In this document: positions 9,677 through 18,704 of the stretch, one piece after another
Numbering within the stretch: the first letter of the stretch is position 1
Layout of the letters: the number at the start of each line of letters is the position of its first letter
Translations under genes and position numbers: made by a program
Notes under the pieces: generated by a model
What the model saw: the letters and a program-made list of their open reading frames with translations, nothing else
The model's database searches: none
What the model was told of the DNA's origin: nothing
Assembly: GCA_004292955.1 (NCBI GenBank)
Contig: RDXX01000010.1
Span: 62,001 to 126,000, forward strand
Length of the DNA stretch: 64,000 bases
Reading direction: 5' to 3'
Origin: Oscillatoriales cyanobacterium
GTDB taxonomy: Bacteria; Cyanobacteriota; Cyanobacteriia; Cyanobacteriales; Microcoleaceae

Positions 9677-11071
9677 TTATTCAGTCTTAAGTGCACTCAC
9701 AAATTCCCACTTACCAGCTTTAACAACATTTCCTGACATTGTAGTCAAGCTAGTATCACCATTAGCATCAAAACTCCAATTGCCAAGTACGCCGTTAAAA
9801 TCTTTAGTTGCCAAAACAGCATCGCGGATAGCCGCGCGGTCATTTTTGCAAACCTTATTAATTGCGCCGATAATCACCTTAGCAGATTCATAAGCATAAG
9901 CTGCATAAGCTTCTGGTTCAGCATTATATTTTGCCTTGTAGCTTTCATACCACTTCGCACCAACGCCAGTCAATTCTTTAGGAGGCAAACCACCAAAAGT
10001 AGCATAAACTCCTTCAGCATCTTTGCCTCCGGCATCAATTAAAGCTTGTTCTTTAATGCCATCCGGGCCCATGAATTTAACTGCATCAGCAGTCATCCCG
10101 ACATTTCTCATGTCTTTAATGATTTGTCCAGCATTACTTTGAGTAGTGCCACCAAAGTAAATCATGTCGGGATTTAAAGCTTTGATCTTATTCATTAAAG
10201 CTTTGTAATCACTGGCTTTGATATCAATTCCCTCCCGGCCGAGGACTTGAATTTCCAACTTTTTAGCAGTTGCTTCAAAAACGTCAGCAATACCTTTGCC
10301 ATACAGTTCTTGGTCGTCGAGGATGTAGACTTTTTTAACTCCTAAAGATTTCGCCCAGTTGCCAGCTACAGAGCCTTGGAGGTCGTCTGCGGGGACAACG
10401 CGACCGAAATTGCGAGTGCCTGTAGGGTAATAAACGTTGGGTTCTTTCGGCTCACCTTTTCCTGGTTTTGTCAAGCCCGGATAGGTGGTAGCGGGACTCA
10501 CCATCGCTATATTGGCTTGGTTGAGCACGGGAATTGAAAGTTTGGCGGCACCGGAGTTGTAATGACCGATCGCACCAACTACCGAACCATCCGCTGCTAC
10601 TTTGTTAGCATTCGATGTGACTTGGCTGGGATCCCATTTGCCAGCCGCAGCAGTCGCGTCATCGAGAATCTCGTATTCGATTTTGATTTTGCCATCGCAG
10701 GCTTTAGAGTCGGTTTCGGCAAGGGCTTGTTTGACACCGTTGACCATTGTTTGAGCTTGACCCAAGGCGCTGCCTGTCATGGGGAGCATGGAGACTATTT
10801 TGACGGTATTTGGGTCTCCGGGGGTGCTAACGACGATGGGAGAGGCTGCGGGAGAGCTTCCAGGACTGCTGCCGGGGGTTGTGGCGCTTGGTGTTTGGGG
10901 ACTCTGACAACTGGCGCAGAGAGAGGCTATGCCGGCGGCGAGGAGTAATGTCCGCAGCCCGCCGGTGTTGAGATTTTGTGTTGGGTTGGTTTTTGTGGAT
11001 GTGGGACTTTTGCCCCCTGATTTTTCTGAAAAGTTCATAGGTTGGTTTGTTTGTTGCTTGCGTCTTAGCAT
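9677..11071 (-). CDS. Amino acid ABC transporter substrate-binding lipoprotein, LivK/NatB family
   Basis: A 464-residue periplasmic binding protein of type I fold. The N-terminus is long and basic, followed by the hydrophobic stretch TLLLAAGIASLCASC, which ends in a lipobox-like LCASC around residue 55, and then a Pro/Ser/Thr-rich tether (about 56-85), so it is probably a lipoprotein. The mature domain starts near VKIVSMLPMTGSALGQAQTM, the usual opening of branched-chain amino acid receptors, and contains GAIGHYNSGAAKLSIPVLNQANIAMVSPATT and VYILDDQELYGKGIADVF. These are all characteristic of LivK-like receptors. The true start may be the internal Met at residue 12. It is the first gene of the minus-strand transporter set. 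The ligand is not determinable. Confidence 0.92.
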   Translation of the reverse strand: MLRRKQQTNQPMNFSEKSGGKSPTSTKTNPTQNLNTGGLRTLLLAAGIASLCASCQSPQTPSATTPGSSPGSSPAASPIVVSTPGDPNTVKIVSMLPMTGSALGQAQTMVNGVKQALAETDSKACDGKIKIEYEILDDATAAAGKWDPSQVTSNANKVAADGSVVGAIGHYNSGAAKLSIPVLNQANIAMVSPATTYPGLTKPGKGEPKEPNVYYPTGTRNFGRVVPADDLQGSVAGNWAKSLGVKKVYILDDQELYGKGIADVFEATAKKLEIQVLGREGIDIKASDYKALMNKIKALNPDMIYFGGTTQSNAGQIIKDMRNVGMTADAVKFMGPDGIKEQALIDAGGKDAEGVYATFGGLPPKELTGVGAKWYESYKAKYNAEPEAYAAYAYESAKVIIGAINKVCKNDRAAIRDAVLATKDFNGVLGNWSFDANGDTSLTTMSGNVVKAGKWEFVSALKTE

Positions 11072-11157
11072 ATTTTCACTCTCTAAGTCTGTAAGTCAAG
11101 ACTTAGCACAAGTTAAAAAAATTTGTCTCAACTGTGAATTTTAGTTGGACTGGCGTA

Positions 11158-11412
11158 TCAGACATTGATGCCATCCCAGAGTTCCTCAATGGGGAATGTT
11201 TGTCCCGTTTTGGCTTGGTGGAGGGAGGTTTTCAGATCAGCGAGGATTTGGTCGTTGGAGTCGGTGTCTGAATCAAAATCTGAGTCGAAGTCTGGGGCGA
11301 TCGCGGTTTGTGTCCGACTGGTCAAAAATTCTAGGAATGTCAGGGTTTGCTCTAAAAGCGATTCAGGAGTTCGTTCGATCGCTTCTAGAAGGCGTTGTTT
11401 AATCAGCGACAT
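11158..11412 (-). CDS. Small antitoxin-like protein, partner not seen
   Basis: An 84-residue protein from ATG 11412 (an upstream start at 11427 is also possible). The N-terminal half (LIKQRLLEAIERTPESLLEQTLTFLEFL) is helical. The C-terminal half ends ADLKTSLHQAKTGQTFPIEELWDGI, the style of C-terminus seen in many cyanobacterial antitoxins that pair with RelE- or PIN-type toxins. The middle holds a run of acidic Asp-Ser-Asp repeats. No toxin gene follows directly: the 87 bases to livK hold none, and the next gene upstream is the TOPRIM-like fragment. It may be a solitary antitoxin or an unrelated small protein. Confidence 0.55.
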   Translation of the reverse strand: MSLIKQRLLEAIERTPESLLEQTLTFLEFLTSRTQTAIAPDFDSDFDSDTDSNDQILADLKTSLHQAKTGQTFPIEELWDGINV

Positions 11413-11514
11413 AAGATGATATCTCAATCTAGCTCTTCTTATTTTATCAGTATGTGGTCAAGAGTTAGCACAAGATGCTCAGATATCGACAAAACGCATT
11501 CATTCCTCGTTGAC

Positions 11515-11805
11515 TTAATTAAACAGAAATGGTTTAACAGATAGAATCATACGATCTAACTCTGTTTTGTTGTGTTTGAGAAGATCGTGCCCCCATAATC
11601 CATTCGTGTTATTATTGGAACAGTCATTTGCAAGGGCTTCTCCGATATTTTCAAAATTCTTTCTAATATCGCTCCTTAACTTCTCTGGTTCAGATAATAC
11701 TCCAAGAACAAATACTCTATTTTCTAAATCCTCGGGAATCCGCTCCTTTACATAACTAAACCTATCTTCATAATTTTCATCAAAATCAATCAGCAAGACC
11801 ATCAT
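11515..11805 (-). pseudogene. C-terminal part of a TOPRIM-like protein, separated by a frameshift
   Basis: A 96-residue frame starting ATGATG at 11805. It opens directly with the strand MMVLLIDFDE, whose Asp-Phe-Asp pair looks like the DxD motif of TOPRIM domains, and continues through VFVLGVLSEPEKL and NTNGLWGHDLLKHNKTELDRM to the stop. As written it lacks the first strand and the catalytic Glu, which lie in the frame just upstream (11786-12019). The two overlap by 20 bases in different frames. At the junction the minus strand reads GAAAGAAAGAATGATG. Removing one 4-base GAAA copy would fuse the frames as FPERMMVLLIDF, the continuity I recall for full-length relatives of about 165 residues. 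Either the gene is inactivated or the second part is translated by coupling. Confidence 0.7.
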
Positions 11806-12019
11806 TCTTTCTTTCTGGAAATTTTTTCTTCATTTCAGAGGCATGATTTTTTAGGAATTTCTCCACAACTTTTTCCCAACCACCAGCAGGCCGCTCAATC
11901 TGAATAGCTCTGGAGTAAAGGTCTAGAAAATTATTAAATCCATTTACGATCTCTTCATTAGCACGGTCTTCTGGCAACACAACAACATGAGACTTGTATG
12001 GATTTTGCTTCTCTTTCAT
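11786..12019 (-). pseudogene. N-terminal part of a TOPRIM-like protein, truncated by frameshift
   Basis: A 77-residue frame whose ATG overlaps the stop of the upstream ATPase as ATGA (12016-12019), so translation is coupled. It contains HVVVLPEDRANEEIVNGF near residues 11-28, a strand followed by an acidic Glu that matches the first TOPRIM motif, then a helical segment with GGWEKVVEKFLKNHASEMKKKFPER. After KKKFPER the frame shifts into 7 unrelated residues and stops; the natural continuation is in the neighbouring frame from 11805. The TOPRIM assignment is mine from the Glu and DxD spacing. The operon arrangement with an AAA ATPase recalls OLD- and PARIS-like ATPase-nuclease pairs. Confidence 0.65.
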
Positions 12020-13149
12020 AATTCTATGTCGCCGCGAATCAAGGTATCTACAAGATCGCCACTGACAGGTATATCACTGAGCAACCTAACTAAGGTTGGC
12101 TCTAAGTGACTTTTTCGATCGAGTACAAAGGTATTTTCATTTGAAAACTTTCTGATTGCTTCTTCATTATGTGAGGTCGCTATAATCTGACCGCTATCCT
12201 TAAATGAGCGTCGTAGTGATGTAAGAAAATGTCCAACCTCTGACAGAGAAAGATAGTTATCAGGTTCGTCCCAAAAGCAAAAAAGTGGGCCGTAATACTT
12301 GTTAGCAGCTAAGACAACAGCACAAAGAAAAAAGCATTTCTCCCCATCAGATAAGTCTTTAAAGTCAACACTCAGATTGGCATTCTTTTCTTCAAACCGA
12401 ACAATCATACTTTTAGAGTCTTTCCCGATTTGTTCATTCAGAAAATCCTGAAAGTCAGGCATAACTTCTTGGAGGTATCTGTAAGCCTGTGTGTAGGCAG
12501 CAGGGTAGCGACTGAGTAACCCAGAGAACCACTCCCCAAAATTTGAACCGTCTCGTTTTGGCTCCAACGTTTCCCCGTTAGAGTCTCCAGTCATCAGGCT
12601 TGGGATCGGGGCTAAAATAATCGTGCGCGCCAGCCAAGTCTTGAAAATACGAAGCGGATCGGTTTCTGATTGTTCTTGAATCACTGGAAGAGCAACGAGA
12701 TGCCAATCCACCAGAAACTTAGCTTCAGGATTTCGCGGGCTGGTGTAATGAATAGTGACTTGGGCTTCCTTGCGAGAGTAAATTGGATTTCCTGAAATTA
12801 ACAGTTGCTCTTCAAAAACTCGAAGCTCTCTAAAGTTTTCTGGTAATTCCAATGCCAGAATATATTTGTATAATTTATTGTCAAGTAATACTTCTATCTC
12901 AAATCGAATTGGAACATCAGACCTGCCTCGATTGAAATCTTTCGGGTCGATAAGACCAAGATGATTTTTATCAAAATCACGCATTCTGTTAATGCCTCGA
13001 CCGATGTGTTGAAGGATTTCCAATACAACGCGGATGGTTGATTTACCTGCACCATTTTTCCCAATTAAAAGGGAGGATGGCATCTCTTTGAGAATCAGTT
13101 CAAAGTTCTCCAGGCATCTGAAGTTATGTACGTATAGTCTTTGGAGCAT
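12016..13149 (-). CDS. AAA/ABC-type ATPase of the OLD/RecF-like class, putative defence component
   Basis: A 377-residue SMC/RecF-like ATPase. Walker A is GKNGAGKS (residues 30-37) right after the opening MLQRLYVHNFRCLENFEL, a RecF/OLD-type N-terminus. The signature is LSDGEK (266-271), Walker B is FCFWDEPDNY (290-299), and the switch His is in ATSHNEEA (H327). There is no coiled-coil arm, so it resembles AAA_15/AAA_21 ATPases rather than SMC. Its stop overlaps the start of the TOPRIM-like frame by four bases, forming a two-gene unit. Such ATPase-TOPRIM pairs act in phage defence (OLD, Gabija, PARIS) by sensing and nuclease activation. That role is inference here, and the broken partner may make it inactive. 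Confidence 0.85.
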   Translation of the reverse strand: MLQRLYVHNFRCLENFELILKEMPSSLLIGKNGAGKSTIRVVLEILQHIGRGINRMRDFDKNHLGLIDPKDFNRGRSDVPIRFEIEVLLDNKLYKYILALELPENFRELRVFEEQLLISGNPIYSRKEAQVTIHYTSPRNPEAKFLVDWHLVALPVIQEQSETDPLRIFKTWLARTIILAPIPSLMTGDSNGETLEPKRDGSNFGEWFSGLLSRYPAAYTQAYRYLQEVMPDFQDFLNEQIGKDSKSMIVRFEEKNANLSVDFKDLSDGEKCFFLCAVVLAANKYYGPLFCFWDEPDNYLSLSEVGHFLTSLRRSFKDSGQIIATSHNEEAIRKFSNENTFVLDRKSHLEPTLVRLLSDIPVSGDLVDTLIRGDIEL

Positions 13150-13399
13150 AGAAAAACGACTCCGAGGAGTGAAAAGTTAAAAAAATGGTCAGCTTACTTA
13201 ACCAATATACAATATTTCCACTTCACAACACCTAAATAGGTTGTGGTAAATGTAGGCGAGTCACCCCGTACCTACGCCGGATGAAGCGACGCAACTGATC
13301 GGGGGATTGCCCCTACAAGATTATGCGGAAAATATGAACGGGCGATCGCCATTTCAGGTGTGATTTAACTCACATTGTCACAACTACAATCCCCAAATA

Positions 13400-14851
13400 T
13401 CAACTAGACTGCGCCATCAAATCCGAATCCTTTTTTTCCTTAGACCGATCGACACTAAAGTCTTCATAGTACGATCGCTCAGTATTCACATCCCACAAAT
13501 CGTGCTTTTCCCCAAGCAGATTTCTCACCGCCAGCATCCCCGTCAGCATAGAATGGTCTTGGTTGTTGTATCGGTGCATACCATTTCGCCCGATCGTCTG
13601 CAAATTCTCAATCCCAGTCAAAAAACCTTCCAAAACCCGCAAATGTCCGCGATATTCGGCATCGTAAACAGGATAAGCCTTCGGCTGCCTCAGCACCACC
13701 CCATCCTCAACATCCGCAGCTTTTGCCAAACCCAACTCAACCAACTCGCGAGTTGCTAACTCCACAAGTTCAGCATCCGACATTACCCAAAGTTCCTCGC
13801 CTTCATTGCAAAAATACTCCATTCCCAAACAAGTTTTGCTCGCATCGGGAACCAATGCAGCACTCCAATTCTTAAAATTCTGAATCCGTCCGACTTTCAC
13901 TTCGGGAGAATGAATGTAAATCCAGTTGTCAGGAAACAAACTTGGGCGATCGACAATCAGCGATACAATCAAAAAATCTCGATATTTTAGCGATCGCGCC
14001 GCGTGCAACACTGGCTCAGGCGGCTGCGGTTTCATCCGTGCTACCAGCGCCGATATCGGCATACTTGTAATGAAATTATCCGCCGAATATTCAACTAATT
14101 CTCCGTTATGTTCAGCAGTAATAGTTTTAATTTTATTACCTTCACGCTCAAAGCTAATCACCTTAGTATCGAGATAAACTTTGCCGTCTTTAGCTTCCAC
14201 AGCTTCAGCGAACTTTTCCCACATCATCCCCGGCCCCAAAGCCGGATAGTCAAACTCTTTGATTAAAGTTTTAGTATCATTACTACCAAACAAAGCATTA
14301 ATTATTGCGGTTGTCAGTGACAATCCTTTAATCCGCTGTGCCGCCCAATCCGCTTGAATTTCCGAACAGGGAATTCCCCAAACTTTTTCTGTATAAGTCT
14401 TAAAAAATGTTTTGTACAAGCGATCGCCAAAACGATTGATTACCCACTGTTCAAAAGTTTCTTCTTTGGGAAGCGGCCAGAGTCTAACTCTCAGATAGCT
14501 CAAAATAATTAGCGCACTCTCAATTATCCCCAAATTAAACAGAGTATTGAAGGCCCCGATCGGATAGTTAAAAAATTTACCTCTATAAAAAATTCGCGAC
14601 AAGCGCGGCACTTTAATAAACTCATTTCCCAGTACCTCTTGCCACAACTGCTGCACCGCTGCAACTTTAGTATAAAATCGGTGGCCGCCAATGTCGAAAC
14701 GATAGCCTTTGTAGCTTTCGGTGCGGGCCAACCCGCCAACTTTATCCCCTTTTTCGAGTACAACAGGGACGATCCCTTGCTTGACTAGCTCGTAAGCAGC
14801 CGTCAAACCCGCAGGCCCAGCACCGACGATCGCCACAGGATAATGTTTCAC
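13400..14851 (-). CDS. FAD-dependent oxidoreductase, UDP-galactopyranose mutase/protoporphyrinogen oxidase-like
   Basis: A 483-residue flavoprotein. The N-terminal dinucleotide-binding motif is VAIVGAGPAGLTAAYELVKQG (residues 7-27), followed by VVLEKGDKVGGLARTESYKGYRFDIGGHRFYT, the GG motif of the amine oxidase/UDP-galactopyranose mutase superfamily. The segment ETFEQWVINRFGDRLYKTFFKTYTEKVWGIP is typical of the bacterial group often found in polysaccharide clusters. The C-terminus has IGRNGMHRYNNQDHSMLTGMLAVRN, which contributes to the FAD site. It stands next to two glycosyltransferase genes, so a role in sugar or lipid-linked sugar metabolism is likely, but the substrate is not known. The start ATG at 14851 is the only sensible one, because the Rossmann motif begins seven residues in. 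Confidence 0.85.
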   Translation of the reverse strand: MKHYPVAIVGAGPAGLTAAYELVKQGIVPVVLEKGDKVGGLARTESYKGYRFDIGGHRFYTKVAAVQQLWQEVLGNEFIKVPRLSRIFYRGKFFNYPIGAFNTLFNLGIIESALIILSYLRVRLWPLPKEETFEQWVINRFGDRLYKTFFKTYTEKVWGIPCSEIQADWAAQRIKGLSLTTAIINALFGSNDTKTLIKEFDYPALGPGMMWEKFAEAVEAKDGKVYLDTKVISFEREGNKIKTITAEHNGELVEYSADNFITSMPISALVARMKPQPPEPVLHAARSLKYRDFLIVSLIVDRPSLFPDNWIYIHSPEVKVGRIQNFKNWSAALVPDASKTCLGMEYFCNEGEELWVMSDAELVELATRELVELGLAKAADVEDGVVLRQPKAYPVYDAEYRGHLRVLEGFLTGIENLQTIGRNGMHRYNNQDHSMLTGMLAVRNLLGEKHDLWDVNTERSYYEDFSVDRSKEKKDSDLMAQSS

Positions 14852-14978
14852 TCAGCCTACCTCCAGCCTTTTTATTGCACTATACAATTATTTATAACTT
14901 CTAAAATTAATATATGCACCAGTGAATACCCTGATAAAATATCGATCGGCTGGAAGTTGAAGGACAATTTGCCTTGAT

Positions 14979-16010
14979 TTATTGAGCGGATACTGGCAAC
15001 CTAACTTTGCCAGTCAACAGCTTTTTTTGGGATAAGTGACGACCCGTGCCGATCGCAAATGCCAGTCCGCTGTAAAAATAGAAAAGCCAGTGCCAAGGAA
15101 TGGTTTTCAGCGCAAATAAGATACCGTGTTTTTGCTGAAAAAATCGATAAAGCTCTGAATTAATTGCTACTAAGGGTATTGCCAGCAACCCAGCCAATAG
15201 CAGAAAGTTCAGCGACCAGCACGTCCCCACCACTGCCAGCAGCATGGCATAAGTTAAAACTACACTAATTCGGTTGGACACTTGCAAGTTGAGGTCATTA
15301 TTCAATTTGCGATCGCGCCAAATCAGTTCAGTCCAAGGCAGCGCTCGGTAAAAAAAGTCAGCCTTCACCATCCCCACCGCTTCCCAGCGCTTTAAATGCT
15401 TGACTTGCAATGTTTTGCACAATCGAATTTTATAACCGGCTTGTTTCAAACGGTAGCCCAGCTCAATATCCTCGATCGAAGCTTGGCGGTAACTCTCATT
15501 AAAGCCACCCATCTGCAAAAAAATTTCCCGGCGAATCACTCCGCAAGCGCCCCAAAAAGTCGAAGCTTCTTCATTACCTGTTTGGTGCACGTAGTGGTGG
15601 AGCAAGTTCCTGTACTGCGATAAAAAATCGGGATCTCCAGGAGCATCGTCATAGGAACCGATCAAAGCAGCTAAGTAGGGATTATTTTTGAACACCGATT
15701 TCGCATAACCCACAGCCTCAGGACAAACAGCGACATCAGCATCCACAAAAAACAGAATATCTCCCTTCGCAGCTTGCGCTCCAAAATTTCTGGCTCGGGC
15801 GGGGCCGCCGCATTCGGGAATTCTGATGACTTTGGCGCCGAATTCCTTGGCCAGACGCCAAGAACCGTCGCTTTCCCCATCTGCTACTACAATAATCTCG
15901 ATCGGCTTCGGTCTAGCTTGAGCCAGCTTTGACAAACAGGTGCGGAAGTAAGCTCCCCCATTGTGGACTGGGATAATTACGGATACAGTCGGTTCGTTAG
16001 TATAAATCAT
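14979..16010 (-). CDS. Family 2 glycosyltransferase with C-terminal membrane segments
   Basis: From ATG 16010 the protein has 343 residues; the frame stays open to 16160, but the extra 50 residues are basic and unlike the family, so I prefer the internal start MIYTNEPTVSVIIPVHNGG. The GT-A catalytic fold shows EIIVVADGESDGS, then DILFFVDADVAVCPEAV (the DxD metal-binding motif) and later ASIEDIELGYRLKQAG (the ED acceptor-site motif). Near residues 255-320 there are two or three hydrophobic segments (VVLTYAMLLAVVGTCW, LNFLLLAGLLAIPLV), so it is membrane-anchored like processive or mycofactocin-type GT2 enzymes. It adjoins the flavoprotein gene upstream of 14851, and the pair may act on the same glycan. 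Confidence 0.85.
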   Translation of the reverse strand: MIYTNEPTVSVIIPVHNGGAYFRTCLSKLAQARPKPIEIIVVADGESDGSWRLAKEFGAKVIRIPECGGPARARNFGAQAAKGDILFFVDADVAVCPEAVGYAKSVFKNNPYLAALIGSYDDAPGDPDFLSQYRNLLHHYVHQTGNEEASTFWGACGVIRREIFLQMGGFNESYRQASIEDIELGYRLKQAGYKIRLCKTLQVKHLKRWEAVGMVKADFFYRALPWTELIWRDRKLNNDLNLQVSNRISVVLTYAMLLAVVGTCWSLNFLLLAGLLAIPLVAINSELYRFFQQKHGILFALKTIPWHWLFYFYSGLAFAIGTGRHLSQKKLLTGKVRLPVSAQ

Positions 16011-16160
16011 TACCGAGTTTTTTTTGAATTGCATGGAAAACCAATGATTGAATTTCAATGCTCCTACTTTACGAAAAGTAAAATCAGCTCTACATTTTTG
16101 TTTATAACCCGATTTCTGTTTATCTTCAACTAATTTTTTTGCTGGCAATGTAGGCTGCAT

Positions 16161-16571
16161 TGATCCCCATTCATGCCTGTATTCTAAGCCACATCTGGCT
16201 GAGACTCACCTGATGAAGACAACAGCTTTACGAAATCTTTATATATATCATTGTTTTTGTAAACCTTCTAAAAAGCCCCACCAGCCATTGTGTTTCAGAG
16301 TATTCCACCGCACAAGAATTTGATTTTTTTTGACCGTAACAAGTATAAAAAGCAACATATGATATACTGAGACTCTCCGGCGATCGCGAGTTGCCCAGTA
16401 CAGTTGATTTTATATATGCGATCGGCGAGTCACTCCTGCACCAAGTCTGTATCCAGACTGCTATGTCAATGCACATTTGATGAGTTTTGGCAATATATTT
16501 CAAATATACGCCTGCAAATTTTCGACGGTGTGCGATCGACCTTACCACTTTGTTAAGATACCATTAAATCG
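16161..16571. other. AT-rich spacer between divergent glycosyltransferase genes
   Basis: About 400 bases with no convincing gene. It holds the upstream regions of two divergently transcribed glycosyltransferase genes and one GCGATCGC-like site. I see no repeat or RNA gene. Confidence 0.5.
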
Positions 16572-16616
16572 GTGCCTGAGAGTCAAAAATTTTACATAAA
16601 AAAGTTTTTATATCGC

Positions 16617-17714
16617 ATGAACAACACCAAACACAATTTAAATCAGCCATTAATTTCAGTAATTATACCGGCTTACAATGCTGAGGAATTTATTGCCCAA
16701 ACAATCGAGTCTGTGCTATCTCAAACTTATCAGAATATAGAGATTTTAGTTGTGGACGACGGCTCTACAGACACAACCGCTGAAATCATCAAATCTTTTG
16801 CTCAAAAAGATAGCCGAATCATCTTATTGCAGCAATCAAATGCAGGTGTAGCCGTCGCTCGCAACCTAGCCTATTTACACTCAAAAGGCGAACATATTGC
16901 TCCGATCGACGCTGACGATATTTGGTACCCGCAAAACCTGGAAAAACAAGTTGAATGCCTGACAAAATCGGAATCTTTTGTTGGAGTTATTTATTCCTGG
17001 TCATTGGATATTAACGAAGAAGGTTTGCTGACAGGTGGATTTTACAACTCAACGATCGAAGGATCGGTTCACGATGCCTTAGTTTATAAATATTTTATCG
17101 GCAATGCCAGTTCATCTCTAATCCGTCGCGCTTGCTTTGAAAAAGTCGGCGGTTACAACTGCAAATTCAAACTAGAAAATGCTCAAGGTTGCGAAGACTG
17201 GGAATTGCACCTCCGCATCGCCCAATACTATCAATTTAAAGTAGTACCGGAGTATTTAGTCGGCTACCGACAGATTTCCAGCAGTATGTCTTGCAACTAT
17301 GCCGCAATGGCAAAAGGCCATACTTTGATTTTGGCAGATGTCCGGCGGTATCACTCGAAAGTTCCCGAGAAAGTTTACTGCTGGTCTAGCAGTAATTTTT
17401 ACATTTATCTAGCTGTCAAAAGCAACCGCAACGGCAATTACCGGAGTACATTGTTTTGGCTATATCGAGCTTTAAAAGAAGATTTTGTGATGGCTTTGCT
17501 GCGTCATAATTTGTATTTGTTGTCAATAGAAAGTTTGGTAAAAATGATATTAGGATCGAGAAGTGAATCGGGATTGGAGTTGAAGCAAACATCGGATTCA
17601 AGTGCCGGGACGACAATTGCTGCGATCGAAAAGCGAATGAATATTCACAGAATGTTGCCGTCGCAGGTGTATGAAAGAATGCGGTTGAAGAGTTTGGGAA
17701 ATCGAGCAGTATAA
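16617..17714 (+). CDS. Family 2 glycosyltransferase
   Basis: From ATG 16617 (a GTG at 16572 would add 15 residues), 365 residues. The GT-A domain opens LISVIIPAYNAEEFIAQTIESVLSQTY and continues with EILVVDDGSTD, NAGVAVARNLAY and HIAPIDADDIW, the DxDD metal site. These are the standard marks of WcaA-type GT2 enzymes that transfer a sugar from a nucleotide donor to a cell-surface glycan. The acceptor side shows GCEDWELHLRI, the conserved ED motif. The C-terminal third is soluble, basic and without membrane segments. It faces away from the neighbouring GT2 gene, so it is likely controlled separately. Donor and acceptor sugars cannot be inferred. Confidence 0.88.
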   Translation: MNNTKHNLNQPLISVIIPAYNAEEFIAQTIESVLSQTYQNIEILVVDDGSTDTTAEIIKSFAQKDSRIILLQQSNAGVAVARNLAYLHSKGEHIAPIDADDIWYPQNLEKQVECLTKSESFVGVIYSWSLDINEEGLLTGGFYNSTIEGSVHDALVYKYFIGNASSSLIRRACFEKVGGYNCKFKLENAQGCEDWELHLRIAQYYQFKVVPEYLVGYRQISSSMSCNYAAMAKGHTLILADVRRYHSKVPEKVYCWSSSNFYIYLAVKSNRNGNYRSTLFWLYRALKEDFVMALLRHNLYLLSIESLVKMILGSRSESGLELKQTSDSSAGTTIAAIEKRMNIHRMLPSQVYERMRLKSLGNRAV

Positions 17715-17818
17715 TAATATCACTCTGTGAACAGATACGTAGAGACTGTACATCAAATTTGTCCGTAATCATGTCTTACTCAAAATCTGTCAAAAAGCAC
17801 GCTCTCCTCGGAGTCCGG

Positions 17819-17950
17819 CCGGGGTTTAAACCCCTGCCTCAAGGCGAAAGTCGGTTAAAAAACGACTCAAAAACCAGATCGAAATCAGGTTAACTCCAGT
17901 CCTCTAAAAGAGGACTTTCGCTATGAGACAGGGGTTGAAAACCCCTGTCG
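17819..17950. repeat. Nested-hairpin intergenic repeat
   Basis: Three internal palindromes: GGGGTTTAAACCCC (17821-17834), AGTCCTCT/AGAGGACT (17898-17916) and ACAGGGGTT/AACCCCTGT (17928-17948). The outer parts are mutually complementary (CCCCTGCCTCA with TGAGACAGGGG), so the whole could fold as one structure. This matches a widespread class of cyanobacterial intergenic repeats and lies between convergent genes. Confidence 0.75.
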
Positions 17951-18016
17951 TACTGCGAGAATCGCGGTGAAATTCTCTGACTCACAACAGTTAAATCTGT
18001 TCGATCGAGCTATAAT

Positions 18017-18556
18017 CTAAGCGTGAGAAGCTGTAGGAGTTTTAGCTTTCGGCTGCTTACCATCCGGTGAAATAGATTCCCCTTCAATAAACGATCGCAA
18101 CATCCAAGCCATTTGTTCGTGCTGTTCCATCAAACCAGTCAAAAAGTCGGCGGTTCCATCATCCTTAAACTCTTCACCGCACTGTTCGACGTGTTGGCGG
18201 AGATTGCGAATAATCAGTTCGTGGTCATCAACTAAACGCGACACCATCTCAGTCGCCAAAGGCAAATCGCCGATATGTTCTTTAATCGAACCATACTTCA
18301 GAAAACCCTCAGCAGTACCAATTGGGTAGCCACCTAAAGTTCTCACCCGTTCCGCCATAGCATCGATATTTACTGTTAACGCCTGGTAGTGTTCTTCCCA
18401 CAACTGATGGAGCGATCGAAACTGCGGGCCTACTACATCCCAGTGATACTTTTTGGTTTTGATTAACAGCAGATAAGCATCTGACAGGTCGTGATTCAAT
18501 AGTTCGATAACGCCTGCACGTTGTTCGTCAGATAGACCTATGTTTAACTTACGCAT
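18017..18556 (-). CDS. dps: DNA-binding ferritin-like protein Dps (DpsA type)
   Basis: A 179-residue Dps-family protein that oxidises and stores iron using peroxide, protecting DNA. The four-helix-bundle signature is visible: LLNHDLSDAYLLLIKTKKYHWDVVGPQFRSLHQLWEEHYQAL contains the ferroxidase His and Asp/Glu ligands of the inter-subunit site (KTKKYHWDVVG...LHQLWEEHY). The C-terminal helix EQHEQMAWMLRSFIEGES is likewise typical. The protein ends in a flexible Lys/Thr/Pro tail that may help DNA contact. The start ATG at 18556 is supported by family length. The gene stands alone between a repeat-bearing spacer and the divergent kinase fusion gene, with about 150 bases of shared upstream region. 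Confidence 0.95.
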   Translation of the reverse strand: MRKLNIGLSDEQRAGVIELLNHDLSDAYLLLIKTKKYHWDVVGPQFRSLHQLWEEHYQALTVNIDAMAERVRTLGGYPIGTAEGFLKYGSIKEHIGDLPLATEMVSRLVDDHELIIRNLRQHVEQCGEEFKDDGTADFLTGLMEQHEQMAWMLRSFIEGESISPDGKQPKAKTPTASHA

Positions 18557-18704
18557 TGAAACTGTTCCTTAAACTCTTAGTTTCCATCTATTACAACAAA
18601 TTTCCTCCGTCAAGTACATCAACCCAAAGGACGATCGCACTTTAGTAAAATATCTCCATCTCAGGTTAGAGTAATCACAATATAGATACCCTTAGATAGA
18701 TGCA

